The notes under the pieces are model-generated. The model was given only the letters and a program-made list of their open reading frames with translations. It searched no databases and had not been told where the DNA came from. Shown here piece by piece: positions 33,186 through 39,179 of a DNA stretch of 39,179 nt (its first letter is position 1; the number at the start of each line of letters is the position of its first letter). Origin of the DNA: Thermoanaerobacterium thermosulfurigenes (GTDB lineage: Bacteria; Bacillota; Thermoanaerobacteria; Thermoanaerobacterales; Thermoanaerobacteraceae); NCBI RefSeq assembly GCF_051201035.1, contig NZ_JBPODR010000022.1, positions 1 through 39,179 of the forward strand, in the 5' to 3' direction. Made by a program: the position numbers and the translations under genes.

Positions 33186-35759
33186 TCACATCCTTAATGA
33201 AAGGGCTTTTTTCTTTAAATCGTATAAATAATTTAAAGCTTGTATAGGCGTAATATTTTCTATATCTAAGTCAACTATTTCTTCTATCAACGTTTCTTTT
33301 TCTAAGCTGAATATATCAATCTGAGTAGGCATAAATGTAGTGGCCACTTCTAAGTCGCTATTCTCTAAATTATTCAATATTTTTTTCGCATTTTGAATGA
33401 CTTCATCCGGCAGTCCAGCTAATTTTGCAACCTGAATGCCATAGCTTTTATCTGCCGCACCAGGTATTATCTTTCGCAAAAAAATTATTTCATCATCCGT
33501 CTCTTCAACTGAGATATTATAATTTTTAATTCCATCTAGCTTGTCTTCTAAATTAGTCAATTCATGATAATGTGTTGCAAACATCGTTTTTGCCTTTATT
33601 TTATCATGAATGTATTCAAGAATAGCACATGCTATGCTCATACCATCATAAGTGCTTGTGCCACGTCCAACTTCATCAAGTATAATTAAACTGTTTTTCG
33701 TGGCAGAATTTAATATTAGTGATACTTCATTCATTTCCACCATAAAAGTACTTTGCCCAGAAAATAAATCGTCAGATGCACCTACTCTTGTAAAAATCCT
33801 ATCGACAACGCCTATTTCAGCATATGATGCTGGAACAAAACTACCAATTTGAGCCATCAAGACAATCAATGCAACTTGACGCATGTAAGTAGATTTTCCT
33901 GCCATATTTGGCCCTGTTATAATCATGATAGGCTTTTTATCATCAATTTCGATATCATTTGATATAAAAGAGTCATCCATAATCGTTTCAATGACTGGGT
34001 GTCTTCCATCTTTTATCACAATTCTGTCACTGCTATTTACAATAGGCTTAACATAATTATTTGTTTCTGCCACCGTCGCCAGAGAAACGAGAACATCTAA
34101 AATTGCTATATATCTGGACGTCATCTGTATTCGGTATATCTCATTTTTTATCTGTTCTCTTATACGGTCAAAAATTTCATACTCCATCTCTACAAGCTTT
34201 GTTTCTGCACCGAGAATTTTTTCTTCTATTTCTTTAAGTTCTGGAGTAATATACCTCTCAGCATTAGCAAGTGTCTGCTTTCTAATATAATTTTCAGGAA
34301 CAGATGATATATATGATTTTGACACTTCAATATAGTAACCAAATACTTTATTATAACCAATTTTTAATGTTTTTATGCCGGTTTTTTCTTTCTCATATGA
34401 TTCAAGGTTTGCTATCCATGATTTACCATCTATCGATGCTCTTCTTAATTCATCAATATTTTTATCAAATCCATCTTTTATGATATTTCCTTCCTTAACA
34501 TTAGAAGATGGATCATCTTTTATTGATTTATCGATTAAATCATGTATATCTTGTAATGTATCTAACTTACTAAATATCTCTTTTAAATAATTAGACTTGT
34601 ACTTATCAAGCAATTGTTTTAACTTAGGAAGCCTTTCAATTGAGATCTTTATAGACAAAAGATCTTTTGCATTTATATTTTGATAAACTAATTTGCTGGA
34701 AAGCCTTTCTAAATCATAAATCCCATTTAAAATATCTCTAATATCCGATCGCCCTTTATAATCATTGTATAATTCCGAAACAGAATTCAATCGATAATTG
34801 ATTTTTTCTACATCTATTAAAGGTTCTTCTAACCATCTTTTAAGTAATCTTCCCCCCATAGGTGTAACAGTTTGATCTAATACACTGAGTAAAGTCCCAC
34901 TTTTTGAATGATCTCTATTTATTGAATATACGATTTCCAAGTTTCTTATTGTGTTATTATCAAGCAACATGAAAGAATTATCTTCATAATAAGTTAAATT
35001 GTTTAATTGTTTTAATTCAACCTTCTGCATTTCTTTTAAGTACAAAAGAACAGATGCTAAAGATTTTATTGCATATTTTTTCCTCTCTAATTTTAAATCT
35101 TTCAGTGATCTGTTAAATTGAGTTATTATTATATCTTCTGCATTATTTAATACTTTATCATATTTGTTTATAAAAACTTTACTTGAATTTAAAATTTTCA
35201 CTAATCTTTTTAATTCAAAAAAATCATTATTGGCTATTATTTCAGAAGGACTGTATCTCATTATTTCGTCGTATATTTTTCTTATATCGTTACACTTTGT
35301 AATTTGTGTCACAAATAATTCTCCTGTCAACACATCAACAAAAGACAATCCATAGCCGTCTCCTTCTTTAAATATAGATAAAAGGTAATTATTGCTTTTT
35401 TCCTCTAATGAATTTGTGTTTATTACAGTACCTGGAGTAAAAACTCGTATGACATCTCTTTCTACCAATCCTTTAGCATAAGCAGGATCCTCTAACTGTT
35501 CACAAATCGCTACTTTATATCCTTTTTTGACTAATTTATCTATATAAAAATCTGCGGCATGAAATGGCACTCCAGCCATTGGTGCTCTTTCTTCTTGTCC
35601 ACAATCTTTGCCTGTCAAAACTATTTCCAACTCTTTCGACGCAATTACTGCATCATCAAAAAACATTTCATAAAAATCACCGATTCGAAAAAATAAAATC
35701 GAATCTTTGTACTTCTCTTTTATTTTTAAATATTGTTCCATCATAGGAGTATACGGCAT
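33186..35759 (-). CDS. mutS: DNA mismatch repair protein MutS
   Basis: Recognises mispairs. The mismatch-binding N domain contains the Phe-x-Glu motif ('ILFFRIGDFYEMFFDDA'). The ABC-type ATPase has Walker A 'ITGPNMAGKSTYMRQVAL' (near residue 615), 'SLIILDEVGRGTSTYDG' and 'KTMFATHYHELTNL'. 857 residues. SD GGAGG selects ATG 35759; an in-frame upstream ATG at 35807 would add 16 atypical residues. Confidence 0.97.
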   Translation of the reverse strand: MPYTPMMEQYLKIKEKYKDSILFFRIGDFYEMFFDDAVIASKELEIVLTGKDCGQEERAPMAGVPFHAADFYIDKLVKKGYKVAICEQLEDPAYAKGLVERDVIRVFTPGTVINTNSLEEKSNNYLLSIFKEGDGYGLSFVDVLTGELFVTQITKCNDIRKIYDEIMRYSPSEIIANNDFFELKRLVKILNSSKVFINKYDKVLNNAEDIIITQFNRSLKDLKLERKKYAIKSLASVLLYLKEMQKVELKQLNNLTYYEDNSFMLLDNNTIRNLEIVYSINRDHSKSGTLLSVLDQTVTPMGGRLLKRWLEEPLIDVEKINYRLNSVSELYNDYKGRSDIRDILNGIYDLERLSSKLVYQNINAKDLLSIKISIERLPKLKQLLDKYKSNYLKEIFSKLDTLQDIHDLIDKSIKDDPSSNVKEGNIIKDGFDKNIDELRRASIDGKSWIANLESYEKEKTGIKTLKIGYNKVFGYYIEVSKSYISSVPENYIRKQTLANAERYITPELKEIEEKILGAETKLVEMEYEIFDRIREQIKNEIYRIQMTSRYIAILDVLVSLATVAETNNYVKPIVNSSDRIVIKDGRHPVIETIMDDSFISNDIEIDDKKPIMIITGPNMAGKSTYMRQVALIVLMAQIGSFVPASYAEIGVVDRIFTRVGASDDLFSGQSTFMVEMNEVSLILNSATKNSLIILDEVGRGTSTYDGMSIACAILEYIHDKIKAKTMFATHYHELTNLEDKLDGIKNYNISVEETDDEIIFLRKIIPGAADKSYGIQVAKLAGLPDEVIQNAKKILNNLENSDLEVATTFMPTQIDIFSLEKETLIEEIVDLDIENITPIQALNYLYDLKKKALSLRM

Positions 35760-35794
35760 TAAAACTACCTCCAATTTTATGGATAAGTCAAAAC

Positions 35795-36160
35795 TCAATT
35801 TGCACAATGCCTATGACAATTCGCACAAGAATCTTTATCACATTTATGGTCTATACCATTTATATAAAAATTCAATATACTGTTTATCTCAGTCATTAAC
35901 TCTTTAGAAGCTTTCTGTGCATTTATCAGCCTCTTATAACTATCTAATTCAAATAATTCTTCTTTAAGATAGTTCAACTCGACGCCTTGTTTCCTATTTT
36001 TTTCATGCTTTTTTATCTTTGAAAGAAGTAATTGTGCTTCTTTATCATTTAAAAATGCAATCTCTGCATCCCTTAATTCGCTAATAACGTCAGAATCCGC
36101 CAAACTTTTTCCCAATTCTATTGTTTTTTCAATGATAATATTTTTATTATATTTGTTCAC
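35795..36160 (-). CDS. ricA: RicA/YmcA-family regulator of RNase Y specificity
   Basis: A 121-residue helical YlbF/YmcA protein. Bacillus RicA joins RicF and RicT in a complex that binds RNase Y, influences operon mRNA processing, sporulation and competence, and carries iron-sulfur clusters. The C terminus has C107-x4-C112-x2-C115-x3-C119 ('CDKDSCANCHRHC'), a plausible cluster ligand set. The GTG start at 36160 has SD AAGGTGAG inside the end of miaB, overlapping it by 14 bp. It lies on the opposite strand to rny, within the miaB-mutS operon, the usual clostridial arrangement. Confidence 0.88.
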   Translation of the reverse strand: MNKYNKNIIIEKTIELGKSLADSDVISELRDAEIAFLNDKEAQLLLSKIKKHEKNRKQGVELNYLKEELFELDSYKRLINAQKASKELMTEINSILNFYINGIDHKCDKDSCANCHRHCAN

Positions 36161-37568
36161 TTATTAACTCACCTTGCATAGTCCAAGCCTTTGTTTCAAT
36201 TATTTTAACATCGACAAATTTACCTATTAGGTTAGGTTCTCCTTTGAAATGAACAATCTTATTTGTCCTCGTTCTCCCAGTAAGCTTATCACTGTCTCGT
36301 TTGCTAGTTCCCTCAACTAACACTTCTACAATCTTTCCATTCATCTCATTGTTTTTTTCTATGCTTATTGAGTTTTGCAGTTTTATCAGTTCTTCAAGTC
36401 TCTTATGCTTAATATCTTCATCTACTTGATCAGGCATCTTTTCAGCTACTGTACCCTTTCGCTTTGAGTAAATAAATGTATACGCAGAATCATATTTGAC
36501 TTTTTTTACAAGATCTAATGTATCTTGAAAGTCTTCATCTGTTTCTCCCGGAAATCCTACTATTATATCAGTTGTTATTGCAATATCTGGTATATTATCT
36601 CTTAGTTTCTCTATTATTTCTAAATATCTTTCTCTCGTATATTTTCTATTCATTTTCTCAAGAATTCTATTGCTTCCAGACTGTACAGGTAGATGCAAAT
36701 GCTCGCATACTTTGTCCAAATCCCTTATGGCAAAAATTAATTTGTCAGAAATATCTTTTGGATGTGAAGTCATAAACCTGATTCTTTCTATGCCATTTAT
36801 ATTGTTTATCATATACAAAAGATCGGCAAAATCTACCTTTTGCGATAAATCATTGCCATAAGAATTTACATTTTGTCCAAGCAATGTTATTTCTTTAAAT
36901 CCTTCATCGGCTAATGACTTTATTTCATCTATTATATTTTTCGGTTCTCTGCTTCTTTCTCTTCCACGCACATACGGCACAATACAATACGTGCAGAAAT
37001 TATTGCATCCATATATAATATTTACCCATGCCTTTAAACCTTCTGCGCGCCTTATAGGAATATCTTCTACAATATTGCTATTATCATCCCAAACATCGAT
37101 AACTGTTGTGTCTGAATTTAGCGCTTCCTGTAAAATTTCTGGGAACTTAAACAAATTATGCGTCCCAAAAACCATATCAATATATGGATAATCCTTTCTA
37201 ATTGCCTCTACAACTTCTTTTTCCTGCATCATACATCCGCAAATACCCAAAATAATATTTGGTTTTCTTTGTTTAAGCTCTTTAAGTTGAGATACTCTTC
37301 CAAAGATCCTTATTTCTGCATGTTGTCTGACACAGCAAGTATTAAAAAGTATGACATCAGCATCTTCTAAATTATCAGTATGTTGGTATCCCATTTCTGT
37401 TAACATACCAGCTAATTTCTCTGAATCATGGACGTTCATTTGACATCCATATGTTTCTATGTGAAATTTTAAATATCTATCTTTATTTAAAATAGCCATT
37501 TGATTTATTATATCTTTTTGTTTTTTTATGTCTTCTTCTGTAACTATAATCTCTTTTCTTTCACTCAT
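36147..37568 (-). CDS. miaB: tRNA-2-methylthio-N6-dimethylallyladenosine synthase MiaB
   Basis: A radical-SAM methylthiotransferase acting on i6A37 of tRNA. UPF0004 cysteines are in 'TYGCQMNVHDSEKLAG', 'FNTCCVRQHAE' and 'GICGCMMQEKE'. The SAM triad is 'YGCNNFCTYCIVPYVRGRER', and a C-terminal TRAM domain follows. 473 residues. The SD GGAGG (- strand) is 10 nt from ATG 37568 but only 1-2 nt from ATG 37577, so the former is chosen. It probably heads the operon ending with hfq. A TATAAT lies upstream at about 37660 without a clear -35. Confidence 0.96.
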   Translation of the reverse strand: MSERKEIIVTEEDIKKQKDIINQMAILNKDRYLKFHIETYGCQMNVHDSEKLAGMLTEMGYQHTDNLEDADVILFNTCCVRQHAEIRIFGRVSQLKELKQRKPNIILGICGCMMQEKEVVEAIRKDYPYIDMVFGTHNLFKFPEILQEALNSDTTVIDVWDDNSNIVEDIPIRRAEGLKAWVNIIYGCNNFCTYCIVPYVRGRERSREPKNIIDEIKSLADEGFKEITLLGQNVNSYGNDLSQKVDFADLLYMINNINGIERIRFMTSHPKDISDKLIFAIRDLDKVCEHLHLPVQSGSNRILEKMNRKYTRERYLEIIEKLRDNIPDIAITTDIIVGFPGETDEDFQDTLDLVKKVKYDSAYTFIYSKRKGTVAEKMPDQVDEDIKHKRLEELIKLQNSISIEKNNEMNGKIVEVLVEGTSKRDSDKLTGRTRTNKIVHFKGEPNLIGKFVDVKIIETKAWTMQGELISEQI

Positions 37569-37689
37569 CAGATGCATACCTCCGCAAAATTAAAATCTAT
37601 TATAAATACCTATATGTATTTATCTATAAAGGCTTACTCTAATTCAAATAATATTATACTATAAGAACAATGCAAATTTAAGCTCGATT

Positions 37690-38457
37690 TCACTTAGAAA
37701 TTTTTTTGTAAAAAAAAGTTTTTATTGGAGCAAAATTATATTTGTAAGGAAAAATGATTTGTTCTGTGCTTCCTACAAAGAGGATTCCATCTGTACTCAA
37801 GCTAGAATAAAATTTTTTATAAATCTCTTCTTTAGCTTTATCATTAAAATATATTAATACATTTCTACATACAATCAAATCTACACTATCTGGATATTTA
37901 TCAAGTAATAAATTGTGCTTTTTAAACACAATATTATTTCTCAACTCTTCAGAAATAATAAAATTATTTTCATCTAATTTAGCGAAATATTTCATATATT
38001 CTTCTGGAATTTTTTCAATACTTTTATTGCTATAAATCCCCTTTTTTGCTTTTTCAAGCACTACATCATCAATATCAGTAGCAATGATGTTGATTTCCCT
38101 TAAATCTATAAAATCTGATAGCAACATAGCAAGGCTATATGCTTCTTCACCTGTAGAACAAGCAGCACTCCAAATCTTCATGTTCTTTTTGATAATTTTA
38201 GGTAATATTTCGTTTTTTAAAATCATCCATTGTTCTAAATTTCTAAAAAACTCTGTCACATTTATCGTAATATATTTCAAAAACTCTCTGTAAATTTTCG
38301 TATCCTTAGTTAGTGTCTCATAAAAAACATCGTAATTTTTACAATTGTTATTTGCTATAAACGAATCGACTCTTCTCTTCATTTGTTTTTCTTTATAAAG
38401 AGATAAATCTATACCGGTTAAATTAAATATTTTCTGCAAAAACTCGTCATAATTCAA
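37690..38457 (-). CDS. cheR: Chemotaxis protein methyltransferase CheR
   Basis: An SAM-dependent methyltransferase for glutamates of chemoreceptors. The N-terminal helical domain ('YKEKQMKRRVDSFI', 'YITINVTEFFRN') precedes a SAM domain with 'IWSAACSTGEEAYSLAML', 'IIATDIDDVVLEKAKKG' and 'VDLIVCRNVLIYF'. 255 residues, as in B. subtilis (256), with no fused PAS or TPR. TTG 38457 with SD GGAGGTG 8 nt upstream. No other chemotaxis gene is nearby. There is barely 30 bp between the speD terminator and its SD, so it may depend on read-through. Confidence 0.94.
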   Translation of the reverse strand: MNYDEFLQKIFNLTGIDLSLYKEKQMKRRVDSFIANNNCKNYDVFYETLTKDTKIYREFLKYITINVTEFFRNLEQWMILKNEILPKIIKKNMKIWSAACSTGEEAYSLAMLLSDFIDLREINIIATDIDDVVLEKAKKGIYSNKSIEKIPEEYMKYFAKLDENNFIISEELRNNIVFKKHNLLLDKYPDSVDLIVCRNVLIYFNDKAKEEIYKKFYSSLSTDGILFVGSTEQIIFPYKYNFAPIKTFFYKKISK

Positions 38458-38489
38458 ATCAAGTACACCTCCAAGTGTCTAACAATGAT

Positions 38490-38514
38490 AAAAAAAGTGG
38501 CTAAACTTAGCCAC
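38490..38514 (-). terminator. Intrinsic terminator between speD and cheR
   Basis: On the - strand GTGGCTAA/TTAGCCAC arms (38497-38504 and 38507-38514) are followed by a run of six T. It is about 100 bp past the speD stop and just before the cheR SD. Confidence 0.8.
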
Positions 38515-38614
38515 TCAAATGATGTAAAGGGGGTCTCAATGTATTTTGTGAGGTTCATTAATATTATTAACACATAAATTATCAAATATACATAAAATAT
38601 TTTTTTTTTGCAAA

Positions 38615-38989
38615 TTACAAATTTACAACTTTGACAGGTTGTTCAAAAACCCCTCTTTTTACTTCAGTAGCAGTCATATTCTTCGCCTTCAACATCTTGG
38701 TTAAATAATTACATGCATTCCATGGATTGACATTATCTCCACACGTAAACACATCAACAGCTGCATACCCTAATTCCGGCCAAGTATGAATTGTTATATG
38801 TGATTCAGAAATAACAACGACTCCACTAACGCCCTGGGGGCTAAATTTATGGAAAGCAACTTCACGGACTTCGGCACCTGCTTCTATAGCTGCTTTTACC
38901 ATTATGTCTTCTATTAATTCACAATCATCAAGAACATTTTCATCGCAACCATAAATCTCTGCCAGTATGTGGCGACCCAAAGCATTCAT
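38615..38989 (-). CDS. speD: S-adenosylmethionine decarboxylase proenzyme
   Basis: Provides decarboxylated SAM for spermidine synthesis. It is a prokaryotic class 1B enzyme of 124 residues that self-cleaves before Ser63 ('VVISESHITIHTWPE') to form the pyruvoyl group. His68 and Cys83 ('VDVFTCGD') are the expected processing and proton-donor residues, at the same numbers as in the Thermotoga maritima enzyme. SD GAGGAGG lies about 12 nt before ATG 38989. No spermidine synthase gene is in the window. Confidence 0.97.
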   Translation of the reverse strand: MNALGRHILAEIYGCDENVLDDCELIEDIMVKAAIEAGAEVREVAFHKFSPQGVSGVVVISESHITIHTWPELGYAAVDVFTCGDNVNPWNACNYLTKMLKAKNMTATEVKRGVFEQPVKVVNL

Positions 38990-39040
38990 TCTTTTATCTT
39001 GCCTCCTCGCATTTAAAAGTATAGATATTCAATAAGATAA

Positions 39041-39068
39041 ATTTTATCAGATTTTTGTCTTTTGTCAA
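39041..39068 (-). promoter_or_regulatory. SigmaA promoter of speD
   Basis: On the - strand, consensus -35 TTGACA (39063-39068) and -10 TAAAAT (39041-39046) have a 16-bp spacer. A second TTGACA at 39090-39095 has no -10 at normal distance. The remaining bases to 39179 hold no gene I can support. Confidence 0.7.
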
Positions 39069-39179
39069 GGTATTTTACATAACAGTTTGTGTCAAGTAGT
39101 TGTTGGCAAATTTTTTTCTTTAAATTTTATCCGCATAATGTTTAATATGTTGTGAATTTTCATGCAATTGTTTTTACTC

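Noticed and set aside
37600..37690. Promoter for miaB with TATAAT near 37660
   Set aside because: The -10 is good, but no -35 better than TTAAAT occurs at 17 bp, so it is not listed as a feature.
38526..38577. 12-codon + strand ORF (ATG 38539 to TAA 38577) with a good SD AAAGGGGG at 38526-38533
   Set aside because: Too short to judge coding, no promoter seen, and antisense to the speD 3' region. Only conservation or ribosome profiling could support it.
39063..39096. Two TGTCAAG direct repeats 27 bp apart before speD as Spo0A boxes
   Set aside because: They miss the key CGAA of the TTGTCGAA box, and one copy is simply the -35 element.

Overview
The window is a compact, AT-rich stretch of a low-GC, spore-forming Firmicute chromosome. 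Gene content and order (ymxH-dapG-tepA-ylzJ-spoIIIE-rimO-pgsA-cinA-recA, rny-ymdB-spoVS, miaB-ricA-mutS-mutL-miaA-hfq), sporulation genes and sigma-H/sigma-E-like promoters point to a thermophilic clostridial anaerobe such as Thermoanaerobacterium or a near relative. That placement is inferred from protein sequence and synteny, not from a search. I support 36 protein genes, 24 on the + strand (133-26993) and 12 on the - strand (27018-38989). No rRNA, tRNA, CRISPR array or insertion sequence is visible. No gene-free stretch exceeds 300 bases.

Left part (1-8117): aspartokinase DapG, the ClpP-like TepA, YlzJ, the SpoIIIE/FtsK translocase (own sigma-H-type promoter), RimO, PgsA and CinA. Middle (8107-16985): recA has a near-consensus promoter and is followed by recX, a NurA nuclease, a small HAS-barrel-like protein, a HerA-type hexameric translocase, SbcD (Mre11-like) and SbcC (Rad50-like). 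The genes from nurA to sbcC are packed with 4-bp overlaps or almost no spacing. They form a bacterial version of the archaeal HerA-NurA-Mre11-Rad50 end-resection operon, placed directly behind recA-recX where other Firmicutes usually go straight to rny. This is the most striking system in the window.

Next (17019-26993): RNase Y, which appears to start at an AUU codon behind a strong promoter and Shine-Dalgarno (SD) sequence; YmdB; SpoVS (perfect sigma-H promoter); a PHP phosphoesterase; an aminotransferase; a PurB closely resembling animal adenylosuccinate lyases; AsnS; a SpoVK-like AAA ATPase whose SD can be hidden in a hairpin only on read-through RNA; and a PLP-dependent YnbB-like enzyme.

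Right part, - strand (27018-39068): lexA with a promoter and an overlapping LexA-box-like site; a XerC/D-type recombinase; proC-rnhA; an RNA-modification, mismatch-repair and hfq operon (miaB-ricA-mutS-mutL-miaA-hfq); an orphan cheR; and speD with its own promoter and terminator. DNA-repair functions dominate (recA, recX, nurA, herA, sbcCD, lexA, mutS, mutL, xer), interleaved with sporulation and RNA metabolism.
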